NCBI GenBank assembly: GCA_030374765.1
Contig: JARGXX010000096.1
Location: 310,001 to 374,000 of the forward strand
Reading direction: 5' to 3'
Source: Agarophyton chilense
Lineage: Eukaryota; Rhodophyta; Florideophyceae; Gracilariales; Gracilariaceae
Length of the DNA stretch: 64,000 bases
Positions 11,571 to 21,416 of this stretch are shown here, in pieces (the stretch's first letter is position 1; each line of letters opens with the position of its first letter). A program made the position numbers and the translations under genes. The notes under the pieces were generated by a model. The model had not been told where the DNA came from, did no database searches, and saw nothing but the letters and a program-made list of their open reading frames with translations.

Positions 11571-13166
11571 ATGGGGTCCTTCACCACTTCTGAGGATCGC
11601 CACAAAACCGGGACATCGGTACAACTTTCTTCTACTCCTCCGACTTTCGGCGATAAGCAACTTCTCGCAACAGAAATCTCAACCAGCCCTCTCAAGGGAA
11701 TGAACCCATACGTCCTCAACCCACTCTCGGGGCCATCGGCCTCCGCGCCGGCGGACAACGAAGCTCCCCAGCAGGGTGGATATTTCTCCGGTTTGGATGC
11801 GGCTCCGTCAGGTACCGAACCTTTCGCCTCGGCGACCAACCGACATCCTCAGGAGGATTTGGACATTAACGCGGTGGCGTGGAACTCCGCTCATGCGATG
11901 CCCTTGGTAGCAAACTCAAGAGGTTGGATCTCAAACGAATCCTTTCGAAGGTGGAGTCCCCTTACCGATCCGGTGATATATTCCCGCGCTCCGTGGTTCC
12001 ATCCGACAGCGGTCCGCGACGATGAGCTCGTCGACTCCTACGCGGAGGACGGCTTATTGCCGGGTGGCCTACCTGTCGAGGTTGTACGTTCTCCCGATTG
12101 GAGGGCGCAGGTAGCCATAGAGCCTCAGTATCTATACCGCGGTCGCGGGGAGTCCCTCGACAAGGCGCGCGCAGCGATGGCGGCTCTGGCCTACCAGCGA
12201 TTGGAGAGGTCACGCTTTGACCATCTGGTTCCCCCGGAGTACGGGTTCGATGTCGCCTATTACCGCACGTACGATGAGGTCTCCTACGGGGATAACCTGG
12301 CAGCCTTTCCCGAAGCCGAGTTCCGCGGACCGGGTTTCCCTCTCCGAGAAGATATGCTCCAATGGAGTCGTCCCATCCTTCGGGCTGAATTCAGGTACCT
12401 TCAACGGCAGTTTACCCAGTATGGGTTCGATCGACGCGTGCGCTTCGAGCGCCGCTCGCGCTCCCGTTTCGGGTTCCTTGTCCCGTATCCTCACGTGGAA
12501 CTGGAGCGTATCCGTAACACGGCGAAGGTTGCGCGATTCGTGCCCCTTCCAGCTTGGTGGAGTAAGGTCGAGGTCCCCCGAGGGTGCTTTGCTGAACTGC
12601 CCCCATGCATCTACTATATCTGGTCTCGTTTGATGCACGACCCGAAATCGGGATACTGGGCCCTCGTTGCAGCCGAGTGGGCAGCCCGCGTAGCGGCGCA
12701 CCTCCTCTGGGATGCTCATGACCATTTCCGTATCTGGTATATTCCTCCGATGCTACGGACCATCATGCGTCAGATCGACCTTGTCCCAGCGTTGGGTTCG
12801 GCCAGCAGCGTGCAGGACCTGTATCCAATCTTGGACGTGATCGACAACACCCATTGGGATCGAGTTCCAGTGGAAAATCAGTCCGCAGGGGAAGGATCCG
12901 CGCGAGACAAGTCTCCTGGCCGGTACGATCCGGGCTCCGGTAGCTGGGTCTGTTACAATCCCTTCGAAGGGGTTCGCATCAGCGCGGCGCAAGCACGGGC
13001 GCTGATTGACTCGCCTCGACCGATGCCGGTGGGACACCCGACGGGGTTCATTTATACCGACGATTACGAGTACGAGCCTCCAGTAGACCTGGACGATCCA
13101 GCGTTGGATAACGACATGCCAGCTCCTAGTGGAGTACTCTCTGTGGAGCCATCTGCACCCTTCTAA
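11571..13166 (+). CDS. Antisense ORF of element B, unknown function
   Basis: The ATG at 11571 (context CCAATGG) lies 82 bp inside the 3' LTR and opens 531 codons on the strand opposite to gag-pol; the frame is open a little further upstream without an ATG. Residues about 1-110 are Pro/Ser-rich. The middle (about 120-420) is rich in Tyr, Trp and Arg, with PAWWSKVEVP, IYYIWSRLM and a SVQDLYPILDVIDN block. I recognise no domain, signal peptide or membrane segment. The same block order occurs in the antisense ORF of element A, so selection in a common ancestor is likely. After the TAA, coding-like sequence continues in frame to about 13297 and then, in another frame, to a stop near 13426, matching the longer Pro/Ala-rich tail in A. 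It may be an accessory element protein; any function is unknown. Confidence 0.75.
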   Translation: MGSFTTSEDRHKTGTSVQLSSTPPTFGDKQLLATEISTSPLKGMNPYVLNPLSGPSASAPADNEAPQQGGYFSGLDAAPSGTEPFASATNRHPQEDLDINAVAWNSAHAMPLVANSRGWISNESFRRWSPLTDPVIYSRAPWFHPTAVRDDELVDSYAEDGLLPGGLPVEVVRSPDWRAQVAIEPQYLYRGRGESLDKARAAMAALAYQRLERSRFDHLVPPEYGFDVAYYRTYDEVSYGDNLAAFPEAEFRGPGFPLREDMLQWSRPILRAEFRYLQRQFTQYGFDRRVRFERRSRSRFGFLVPYPHVELERIRNTAKVARFVPLPAWWSKVEVPRGCFAELPPCIYYIWSRLMHDPKSGYWALVAAEWAARVAAHLLWDAHDHFRIWYIPPMLRTIMRQIDLVPALGSASSVQDLYPILDVIDNTHWDRVPVENQSAGEGSARDKSPGRYDPGSGSWVCYNPFEGVRISAAQARALIDSPRPMPVGHPTGFIYTDDYEYEPPVDLDDPALDNDMPAPSGVLSVEPSAPF

Positions 13167-13827
13167 CCAGTGGGAACGACCTCAGCTGCGGCGGCGAATG
13201 CATCCGGTGGCGGTCCATCTGCTCCCCCCTGGTGGGGTGTGAACACCCTTGCGCAGGCGCCGGTTGCCACTCCGCAAGCGGATAGTGTGCGACAAGGCTA
13301 GTGAACGCGGGCATTCCGATTCCCCCAGGTATGACGGATGTGAGCCAGATGTTGGCTTTCGCCTCGGCGTACCATCAGGGTCAGAATCCCAACGGTGGGG
13401 CGGGTCCCTCCTCGGGCTTTCCGTAGTTCCGCCTTCGGGAAATTGTGGAGTCCATAGCTTGGCGACAATAGTAAACTTCTGATATTTGCATAACTTCTTT
13501 TCTTCTTCCTTCCTAGGATCCTAACTTCTACTTCTTTTCTTCTTCCTTCTTAGGATCTTCTTCATCTTCGTCTTCATCTTCTTCCCTTCCTAGGGTCCAA
13601 TCTTCTTCTTAATCTTCTTTTCCACTCCGTGGGTTTTCTTTTCCTTTTTTTCATCATAAACTGTCCCGATAACCAGTGCTGTGTTCTTCGGTTAACGGCG
13701 CTAGGCCGAGGGCCAGTAGACATTCCCTCTCAATACGTGTTCTTCGGGATACTCTCCTCAATTCCTCTTCAGAGGTCCAACATGTTCCTCACCTCGAGGT
13801 CCCATCCACACCAGTTCCCGTGGTGGC
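13167..13827. other. Space between convergent antisense ORF and chromodomain, with CT-rich repeats
   Basis: The first 260 bp look like a decayed continuation of the antisense ORF (PPGMTDVSQM and a Gly/Pro-rich tail, stop near 13426). From about 13490 to 13650 the + strand is almost pure pyrimidine, with CTTCTT repeats and a repeated TTCCTTCnTAGGATC unit; one unit follows CTAAC and so resembles a branch point, pyrimidine tract and 3' splice site. The rest shows nothing recognisable. Confidence 0.45.
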
Positions 13828-14118
13828 TTACCCGACTTGGGCACGATCCAGACTTGGAGGCAATGTTACCCGAGCGCGTCGGTGATAGGATAAAACCTTA
13901 GACCTCGGAAGGTGCTCAATGGGTTCCACTGTATCCTCATCAGGCGAGAATCCGTACCATCGGACTTGGTAGCGGACTTCTCCCTCGGGGGTGTAGATGT
14001 GACGCACGATGCGATCGATAACGAATTCCTGCGGGTACACTTTTCCCTGTTCGGGCTTCTCTTCCATCTTGGAACGCTCTAGTTCCCTTGAGGGTGTCAA
14101 AGTAGGGTTTAGACACAC
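13828..14118 (-). pseudogene. Chromodomain of element B, out of frame with integrase
   Basis: The 96-codon frame reads EFVIDRIVRHIY, VRYQVRWYGFSPDEDTVEPIEHL and SKVLSYHRR, a clear chromodomain of about 55 residues and close to the one in element A (EEFPVDRLVSH, YTVRWYGW). In a functional polyprotein it would be the C-terminus of integrase. Here it is separated from the integrase frame by about 525 bp containing frame changes, so it probably is not made as a fusion. It could instead be a small separate protein, but no start context supports that. Confidence 0.7.
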
Positions 14119-14643
14119 CCCGGTGGGTTCTTTTCCGTGTTGCGAGCGGGTCTCAGCACTTCGTCCAGACGGCGCGGAGTGGCCTGTGGGCTACGTTGTA
14201 ACTTCCGTCTACGCCGTCAAAACGGCCCAGTTTTGGATTCTTCTTAAAGCTGATATCTTCCCGATAACAACGGTGTTCTTAGATTCCGTGACGGTTGAGA
14301 AACCGCGACGCGGTAGCGTCTCCAATCTCAAGGGGGTAAGACTTCAACGTCAACCCGAGCTACGGTGACGAAGGTTGCTCCCGTGCAACGCGCCGTGCGA
14401 CGGAGGCGGTTTGCGCGACGGTTGGTCGTCAGAGCCTTTTGATTGGCTCGGTGCCATTCGACGTGTGCCACACAAATGCGCTGGCGCCCCGTGTGGGGTG
14501 ACCGCTCCTTGTGCGGGAAAATCTGCCTATGCAGATGTGAGGTGGCGCTTTCGACACGCGCTAGCACTCTCCTGAGCTGTCCCCGACGGGTCTCACTCAT
14601 TTCTTTCCCATTCCTGAGGGTTCCAGTGTCTCCATAGGAGTTC
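14119..14643 (-). other. Frame-shifted linker between integrase and chromodomain of element B
   Basis: The integrase frame stops at 14644. On the same strand another frame stays open to about 14328, suggesting that one indel near 14660 shifted the polyprotein linker, and a further change restores the chromodomain frame. The linker has no recognisable motif. Confidence 0.35.
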
Positions 14644-16491
14644 CTATTCCCATTCCATAATGGAGAGCCAAATTTGGTCGACCTCGTCGTCGAGATCTTC
14701 CCCGTGCGGGTCCGCTGACACAGCTCGTTCCCGAGAAAGCGGGGTTTGGGTGTGCGACACCTCAGTGTCTCGTCCGCGGCGGCGGGTGATCGTCGGCTCT
14801 GTAGGCGTTCCGGGTGCGGAGTTCTCCACACGACTCTCCCTAGGCGGGTTTTCGTCATCTTTTCTGACGTCGTGCTCGGCTGGGTCGGCGGTGATGTCGC
14901 TACCCATACGCTGGGGTTGTGACTTCTCTGTCGCCGGCTCGGTCGGGCTCGCCGTCTCACTGTGAGAACTAGATTCCCTGTTAGGGCGACTGGCTGACGC
15001 CGAAACATCGTCCTGCGAAGGAACTAAGTCCTCCTCCCCCTCCTTAGGCGGAGAGCCAGGAGGCTTGATTACCTCCGGTGGGGGAGTAACTCTGTAAGAG
15101 TTCGTTGACTGGGCCCTTGAGGGAGCGGGCCCAGGTTCGGGAGTATCCCAAGTTTCCGGTAGGTCGGATAAACCACGTTCCAGGTGCGGAAGTATAACGG
15201 GGCGGGTGTTCGAATCTCCGCCTGACGGGTTAACTTCCATTGAATCATCCCCTGTGGAGGGCGTTGGTGCCGACACCACTTCCACATTTGGGTTGGGCGC
15301 TCGTGTGATGCGGTCCCTGGAGATCCGTTCGTGGCGGTTAACGATATCCAATACCACCGTGTCCGGGTCTACAGAAACCACACGATAGGGTCCGTCCACA
15401 ACTGGCGAAAGCTTGTGCCTACGTTCCTTTTCAGGATTGTAGTATTCCTTTCGAAGGAAGACGAAGTCGTCGGGCTCCACCTGAGGTAGAGGTTTGCGAA
15501 CCCGATTGTCAAAGTCCTTCTTGTAGGCGCGTTGAGCTTTGTCCATTGCTTTCCGGGCTATCGGCACCATCTTCGTAAGCCACTCCTTCCAGGCTTTTCG
15601 GTACAATCCCGGTGACGGGTACGTCGAAAGCGTCGGTTGAGCCTCGATGGCGACCGGCGGCGGTGTCCTCGACAGTACCAGCTCGAATGGGGATAACGAT
15701 GTAACCCGATGGACCTGGGTGTTGTATGCATACGTGATAGCGTCTGTGTACAAGTCCCAATTTTTGGGGTGATCCGCAACATACGATCTCAAAGCGTTGA
15801 GTACCGTGCGGTTAAACCTCTCCACCTGGCCATTCCCCTGAGGGTGATACGTAGTAACAAATAAATTCCTTACATCAAGGATTCGACATACATCCTGAAA
15901 GAACTTTGATGCGAATTGCCCTCCGTTGTATGATAACAACTGCACCGGCGGTCCATATACAAACACCCAATGGGTCACGAACGCTTGCACGACGGTAGCG
16001 GCGGTGATCCGATTCAGCGGCACAGTTCTCGTTAGCTTAGAGAATCTGTCAGAAATGACAAGCAGATACCGATGACCTCGGGGCGTCCTGATAAACTCCC
16101 CTAGGATGTCTATGGCCACGAATTCGAGTGGGGCCCGTGCCGGGAACAGCGTCAACTTCTTAGAGTGCTTCCGATGTTTGACGTCATTCTTGGCGCAATT
16201 GGCCCAGGCCCGTCTGACGGCGTAACAATCGAATGCCATTGCCGGCCAGTAAAAGTCCATTCTCAACGTGAGGTACAGTTTTCTTCCCCCGGGGTGGGCG
16301 CCAACCTTCACATAGTGAGTGAGGTGTAATACCCTCTGTTGTAGGGTGTGCGGCACCACTATCCTCGGGCGAGGTCCAACGGTCCTGATTAGGTAACCCT
16401 GATCGTCGTCCTCGAAAGGTAACTGAAATCCTCCGTTGAGGCGAGCCCGAATCCGTGTACAGAATAGGTCGAGCTTTTGCTCGCGTATCAT
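14644..16491 (-). CDS. Integrase part of element B pol, catalytic Asp changed to Tyr
   Basis: The frame begins in phase with the upstream pol frame, just after a TAG at 16497-16495. It shows the N-terminal zinc-binding region (HLTHY, HPGGRK, FYWPAMAFD), whose third metal ligand is Trp where Cys is usual (RRAWANC). The catalytic core has FVAIDILG with the first Asp and HPQGNGQVERFN with the catalytic Glu. In the second Asp block the usual SDNG reads SYNG, a TAC codon one base away from GAC, which should abolish strand transfer. The C-terminal GPYRVVS block lies near 15390, followed by a long Pro/Ser-rich linker. Integrases insert element DNA into the genome; this copy is probably inactive although otherwise long and open (615 codons). 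Confidence 0.8.
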   Translation of the reverse strand: MIREQKLDLFCTRIRARLNGGFQLPFEDDDQGYLIRTVGPRPRIVVPHTLQQRVLHLTHYVKVGAHPGGRKLYLTLRMDFYWPAMAFDCYAVRRAWANCAKNDVKHRKHSKKLTLFPARAPLEFVAIDILGEFIRTPRGHRYLLVISDRFSKLTRTVPLNRITAATVVQAFVTHWVFVYGPPVQLLSYNGGQFASKFFQDVCRILDVRNLFVTTYHPQGNGQVERFNRTVLNALRSYVADHPKNWDLYTDAITYAYNTQVHRVTSLSPFELVLSRTPPPVAIEAQPTLSTYPSPGLYRKAWKEWLTKMVPIARKAMDKAQRAYKKDFDNRVRKPLPQVEPDDFVFLRKEYYNPEKERRHKLSPVVDGPYRVVSVDPDTVVLDIVNRHERISRDRITRAPNPNVEVVSAPTPSTGDDSMEVNPSGGDSNTRPVILPHLERGLSDLPETWDTPEPGPAPSRAQSTNSYRVTPPPEVIKPPGSPPKEGEEDLVPSQDDVSASASRPNRESSSHSETASPTEPATEKSQPQRMGSDITADPAEHDVRKDDENPPRESRVENSAPGTPTEPTITRRRGRDTEVSHTQTPLSRERAVSADPHGEDLDDEVDQIWLSIMEWE

Positions 16492-16494
16492 CTC

Positions 16495-19176
16495 CTATGG
16501 AGAGATAGGTATAAAAGAGCCGGTCGGCGAATCCAGACTCTCGTTGACGAGTATATCGTCACAAACATCATCCGTCAGCGGTTGAGCTCCTCCCTCGAGG
16601 TCCGATACCATAAAACATGGGATGCCATCGTCCTCGTAGGGTTCCGATTCCGCTGTGGTTCCCAAGCAGGATAGTGCATCAGCCTGAGTGTTCAGCTTCC
16701 CTTTCTTGTACAGGATCTCAAAGTCGAATTCCGACAGTCGGAGACGCCAGCGCATAAGGCGGCACGAGGGTTCGGAGATCTCCAGGAGCCAACGCAAGCA
16801 TGCGTGGTCTGTATGGACTTTGAAACGAGTACCCATCAGATAGGGGCGAAGTGTAGCTAAGGCCCACACAACGGCTAAACATTCTTTCTCGGAGACCGAG
16901 TAGTTCCTTTCATGGACATTCAGGGAACGTGACCAGTACCCAATAGGGTGACATTCACCATCATCAGAGGATTGGAACAGTGCACAACCTACTTGGTTTG
17001 CACTAGCATCGGTGTCCACTTCGTAAGGGAGCCCAGGATTGGGTAGAGCCAAGATTGGCGGTGATGTTACGGCATTCACCAGTGCCGTGAAGGCAGACGC
17101 TTCCGCGTCGCCAAAAGGTTCCAGTTCAACTGGTTGTCCCTTCGTCAGGAGCCTGTTGAGGGGGGTGGCAATATCCGCAAAGTTCGGGACGAATCGGCGA
17201 TACACGTTGCACAGACCTAAGAAGGATCGCAACTCCGTTGGAGTTTTCGGGTGTTTTGCTTCCTTCAAGGATTTCACTCGTACTTCATCGATTGAAAGCT
17301 GTCCGGGACGAATGATATGACCCAGGTATTTAACCGAATCGGTAAAAAACTCGCACTTCTTGAGTTTCAAGGTGATTCCCGCGTCGCGGAGTATCTTAAT
17401 TACGTCCCTGACGTGTTCGAGGTGGTCATCCAGGTTGTTGGAGAAGACAATAATGTCGTCTAAATACACTAGACACGTCCTCCACTTGAAGGGAGCCAAC
17501 AGAATGTCTATCGCCCGTTGAAACGTTGCGGGGGCATTTGTCAACCCAAAAGGCATCCTCCGGAATCGGAAAAGTCCTTGGTGACACACGAAAGCCGTTT
17601 TTTCTCGATCTTCCTCCCTAATAGGGACTTGCCAGTAGTCCGAATTGGCGTCGAGGGTAGAGAAAACAGTAGCGCTCCCAAGGGAGTCGATGTATTCGTC
17701 CATCCAAGGGATCGGGTACACATCCTTAATGGTTACCTCGTTCAGGCGTTTGTAATCGATGCAAAAACGCCACGATCCATCCGGTTTCGGAACTAACACC
17801 ACTGGTGAGGCCCAAGCGGACTGGGCAGGTTCAATTACGCCCGCTTTAAGCATCTTCTCCACCTGAGATTTCTCCTCTTCCCGAGCTTTCGGTCCAGCCC
17901 TGTAAGGGTGTTTGGCAATAGGCCGAGTGTTCGGTAACAAGTCGATGCGGTGTTCTGTAATCCCAATAGTTCCAAGGGAACCATCCCACATGGGGGTAAA
18001 TTCACGAAGCATGTGCCTCAGCTTCTCCCGATGAGATGCGGGTACATGGTTGAGATCCCATTTCTCCAATTCCTGAACAGGATCCGTCTGGTCTGCTCCT
18101 GTGATAGGGGCCGTAACCTTCTGAGGTTTAAAGTGTTCAGCGTGTGGAGCTGCAGTCGTATGCTCACCGTCTTCCGCGATTTCGGCAGTGTCCTCCCCCT
18201 CCTTAGGGTCCGCCACACCAAGGACCTCTGCGATAGAGATCTTTGTAGGTACGACCGCATGCGGGTGTGGAAGAACAGAACCCAGGATCTGGTGTTTGAC
18301 CAAATGCTGCGTTGTCTTTCCAAAGTTGGCTACCAAAACCTTGAAAGGTTTATCCGGTTCCACGGAGACAACCCCATTCGCAAGGGCGAGTTGACGTTGC
18401 GTATACAGAGACGGGTTCGGTTGTACCACATGCACACCAATTTGCTTGGTAACAACTGTGACCCAAACTTGGGTTTCTGGCGGGATAGCCACTGACTTCG
18501 CAACCTTTACCCGTGTAGACACCGGGTCCTTCTTCACAGATTCCTGCGCGACAGGGAGAGGAACGCGTGTTCGCGCTGCTCCCTGTAAGGGTTTACGAAC
18601 GATTGGGATCGTAGACCCGTCTTCGAGTTCCACAGTTCTATTCCGAGGAAGGATGGCTTCCACGAAGCGGTCGCAAAAGTCACAACCCAGTATGACTGGT
18701 GCTGCAAGTGAATTGCATACAATAAACTCTAGTTGAACGAGATAGGAGCCTAACCTCACCATGAGGGAAATTGTACCCAGTGTCCGTAGCGGGTTGTTGT
18801 TCGCATCGGCGATATCCAAACGTGGACCGGTACGAACTTGAACCCGGAGCAGCGGGGGTAACAATTCCACATGAATTAAGTTAGGAGCGGCTCCTGTATC
18901 CAGGACAGATATTTTACGAACCATAAACTGGTTGGACAGGCCGAAGTCGGCGAATACTTTATAATTCCGCTTGGCCATTACCATAACTCGATCCGGAATA
19001 CGGAGATTACGGGACCGTATCCGCGGGCGACGGAGGACACTAAAGTATCCCGAGTTAACGTCGGTGTCAGCCGTTCTCCTTGAAAGGATAGTCACAGCTG
19101 GGGAGCGAAGCTGGAGCGCCTCGGGCGTCTTCAACTCCGGCTTAAAAGACGCCCCTCCCGCAGGGGAGACTCCCAA
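16495..19176 (-). CDS. Protease, reverse transcriptase and RNase H of element B pol
   Basis: The 893-codon frame starts with the aspartic protease (SVLDTGAAPN near residue 90, then VILGCDFCDR). The RT follows with HRIDLLPNTRPI, ASPVVLVPKPDGSWRFC, FGLTNAPATFQRAI and the YLDDIIVFS active site. RNase H shows VDTDASANQVG, SEKECLAVVWAL, HTDHACLRWLL and TQADALS, so all four acidic positions appear intact. It lies in the -1 frame relative to gag; the frame is open upstream of its first usable start and overlaps the gag end, so expression by -1 frameshifting is likely. A single TAG at 16497-16495 separates it from integrase in the same frame. All enzyme motifs look functional, in keeping with the young LTRs. 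Confidence 0.9.
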   Translation of the reverse strand: MGVSPAGGASFKPELKTPEALQLRSPAVTILSRRTADTDVNSGYFSVLRRPRIRSRNLRIPDRVMVMAKRNYKVFADFGLSNQFMVRKISVLDTGAAPNLIHVELLPPLLRVQVRTGPRLDIADANNNPLRTLGTISLMVRLGSYLVQLEFIVCNSLAAPVILGCDFCDRFVEAILPRNRTVELEDGSTIPIVRKPLQGAARTRVPLPVAQESVKKDPVSTRVKVAKSVAIPPETQVWVTVVTKQIGVHVVQPNPSLYTQRQLALANGVVSVEPDKPFKVLVANFGKTTQHLVKHQILGSVLPHPHAVVPTKISIAEVLGVADPKEGEDTAEIAEDGEHTTAAPHAEHFKPQKVTAPITGADQTDPVQELEKWDLNHVPASHREKLRHMLREFTPMWDGSLGTIGITEHRIDLLPNTRPIAKHPYRAGPKAREEEKSQVEKMLKAGVIEPAQSAWASPVVLVPKPDGSWRFCIDYKRLNEVTIKDVYPIPWMDEYIDSLGSATVFSTLDANSDYWQVPIREEDREKTAFVCHQGLFRFRRMPFGLTNAPATFQRAIDILLAPFKWRTCLVYLDDIIVFSNNLDDHLEHVRDVIKILRDAGITLKLKKCEFFTDSVKYLGHIIRPGQLSIDEVRVKSLKEAKHPKTPTELRSFLGLCNVYRRFVPNFADIATPLNRLLTKGQPVELEPFGDAEASAFTALVNAVTSPPILALPNPGLPYEVDTDASANQVGCALFQSSDDGECHPIGYWSRSLNVHERNYSVSEKECLAVVWALATLRPYLMGTRFKVHTDHACLRWLLEISEPSCRLMRWRLRLSEFDFEILYKKGKLNTQADALSCLGTTAESEPYEDDGIPCFMVSDLEGGAQPLTDDVCDDILVNESLDSPTGSFIPISP

Positions 19177-19178
19177 GT

Positions 19179-21209
19179 TTAGTTTTTCGAAGCGGACCCC
19201 ACCGAATTCGGTGCAGCTGCCTCGAAGGGGACCGGTTGTTCCCCGTTCGCGGGTACAAGTTCTGTATCCCTGTCAGCAAGGTGAGCTCGGAGTATCCTTT
19301 GTTCCTCATAGGAACTACTCGGGACTCGAGCTTTCTCCTCAGGGGTCAGAGCCTCGTACTGAGCGATAATTCGTGAACCCTCCCGCAGGGGAAATGTGCA
19401 GTCTGGTGCTTTGTGACCACGGAGGTAACACAAATAGCAAATCAGCTCTGCCGGGTTCGGTTGTGGACGTGAATCCACGCGAAGTGGTGCTGTATCCCTC
19501 CATCCGGGGCGAGAGAACCGAGCAGCGGTGTTCGCAAAAGGTAGCGATGCGGCTGGCACCCTCCGTCCTTGGGTATAGAGCGCAGGGTCTTCATCCGTAG
19601 TCGGAGCGGATGTCGACGGCAACTCAGACGTACCCATAGATTCGGGGTTACTTCCCATGAAGTGAATGTTATCATTGACCCCCACAGGGGCAGGGCCTCC
19701 TGCGAGTGACAAAGACGAGTTACCTCCATCGGCGAGGAGTGCACGTGTCGGCCGACTCTTTCGGTTCTGCCGGGCACGGAGAGTATCCCCCTCAGCCTGG
19801 GCGTACTGAACCAGTTCCAAGTAGGTCAGCTTGCGCTTCTCTTCCCGATGTCGGGCAACCAATGCCCTTATCGAGGGGTCCAAACCATCCACAAACATGG
19901 TGCATCTCTCGTAAGCGGGGAATACATTCCCGCATCGGTGAAACGCTTTATTCAAGCGAGTTGAATACACCGTTTCGGTTTCCATCGGCTTCTGCCGCGT
20001 ATCCCTTAATGAAAGGATTGCTTCCTGAATCGCATTTCCAGTAGCGTATGACCTCAAGAGGTACTGCACCGCTTCGGGCCAGCGCGTGACTTCCCCTTCC
20101 GAGGCTCGGGATGATCCACGGACGGAGTTGAACTGGTCTTCAGCCATCCCCTTTAAGAAATAGGGTAATGCAAGATACGCTTGCACTTCACTCATACCGA
20201 GGATGTCAGCCTCCTGGACGAATCTCGCAAGGAAATCGAGCACCAGAATTGGGTCTGTTCCTGTGAACTCCCTCTTCTGTAGGGTGATGCTCAGCCTTTT
20301 GATGTAGTCCTTGACCTTACCCGTTCCGCGGGATGTTCGATCTCCCGAAGGGTTATCCAACCGGTAATAGCGGTACGATAGCAGCTTCCGATAGAGAGGA
20401 TTCGTCGGCTTCAGCTCCCTTAATCCAAGGTGTTTCCTACCCTTCTTCCGGGTACGGATTTCCCCTTGAGAGGTGTAAGTAGCCTTCGACCGAGTCGCCC
20501 GGGATGACCGGCGTCCATCTTCACTATCCGAAGATTCGGAGGACGAACTCGATGACGAGCGATTGGGATCGGAATCCGATAAATCCTCTTGGAGGTGAAC
20601 CCTCTTCTTGGACTTGCGGCGGTCCCGTTTAGCGGAGCGGTGTTCTTCGTCTTCCGAAACGTCCGGTTTATCCTTCGAGGCTTCTGTGTCTCCGTCCATA
20701 CGGATAATGGCCTCGAGGGTGTCCAGCCGAGCTCGGAAGCGTTCCGCTTGCACGCGGTGTTCCTCCACGAGGCTCCGGTACTCCTGGATAAAGACCCCAG
20801 GGGTACCAAAGCTTTCCAAAAGGGAGTTCACATCCCTCCTCAGGGTACGAAGGTCATCGGTGACTCCCCGCACCTGGGCGTCCTCCACCTTGAGGCGGAG
20901 GGTAGTAACCTCCTGAAGGAGCTCGACGTGAGCCGCGTTGGCGATATCGATTCGAGTCTCCAGGCGCTGTAATTCAGGGTCGGCCCGACTTCGGGGTGCT
21001 GCTGAGGGGGTCTCCACCACTGGAGCTGGGCCCACAGCCACGACCTCTCGAGGACCTGAAACCACTGAGGGTGCTCTCCGAGTGTCCGGATCGATACCGG
21101 AATCGTTCCGATCTTCGGGAATTGAGCTCTTCGACCTAGGCGAGGCCGGGGGCACTGAATCCGCTTGACGGTTCGATCCATTCCTGGAACCACGGGTAGG
21201 CGGCGACAT
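19179..21209 (-). CDS. Gag of element B
   Basis: The ATG at 21209 is the first gag start after the primer binding site and opens 676 codons. An N-terminal Pro/Ser-rich part and a heptad-rich likely coiled coil (about residues 75-170) precede a Ser/Asp/Lys-rich block. A helical capsid-like region follows (about 290-480, with FTGTDPILV and YLALPYFLKG). Near residue 610 lies one zinc knuckle, CYLCYLRGHKAPDC (CX2CX4HX4C), for RNA packaging. The layout matches Ty3/gypsy Gag and the broken gag of element A. The frame ends in TAA within the sequence G AAA AAC TAA, next to the pol frame. No internal stop is seen, so this protein could be made. Confidence 0.85.
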   Translation of the reverse strand: MSPPTRGSRNGSNRQADSVPPASPRSKSSIPEDRNDSGIDPDTRRAPSVVSGPREVVAVGPAPVVETPSAAPRSRADPELQRLETRIDIANAAHVELLQEVTTLRLKVEDAQVRGVTDDLRTLRRDVNSLLESFGTPGVFIQEYRSLVEEHRVQAERFRARLDTLEAIIRMDGDTEASKDKPDVSEDEEHRSAKRDRRKSKKRVHLQEDLSDSDPNRSSSSSSSESSDSEDGRRSSRATRSKATYTSQGEIRTRKKGRKHLGLRELKPTNPLYRKLLSYRYYRLDNPSGDRTSRGTGKVKDYIKRLSITLQKREFTGTDPILVLDFLARFVQEADILGMSEVQAYLALPYFLKGMAEDQFNSVRGSSRASEGEVTRWPEAVQYLLRSYATGNAIQEAILSLRDTRQKPMETETVYSTRLNKAFHRCGNVFPAYERCTMFVDGLDPSIRALVARHREEKRKLTYLELVQYAQAEGDTLRARQNRKSRPTRALLADGGNSSLSLAGGPAPVGVNDNIHFMGSNPESMGTSELPSTSAPTTDEDPALYTQGRRVPAASLPFANTAARFSRPGWRDTAPLRVDSRPQPNPAELICYLCYLRGHKAPDCTFPLREGSRIIAQYEALTPEEKARVPSSSYEEQRILRAHLADRDTELVPANGEQPVPFEAAAPNSVGSASKN

Positions 21210-21416
21210 GCTGCAGACACGACACCGACGATTCGGGGTAACGATGAAATTCGATCACGAGATTCCCGGAGAACGGATGACGTAACACAAAAGAAAAATA
21301 AAAACCAATTCCACCCTTTCCAAAGGGGACCACTACAACAAATCTTCAGGACGGTGCTTCCTCTTCCAAGAGATATTCCAACACGTGGATGACCAACCCA
21401 AAAGTCCGAGAGCGGA

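Noticed and set aside
14328..15008. Separate protein frame overlapping the integrase end of element B
   Set aside because: It is Arg/Thr-rich and best explained as the shifted linker between integrase and chromodomain.
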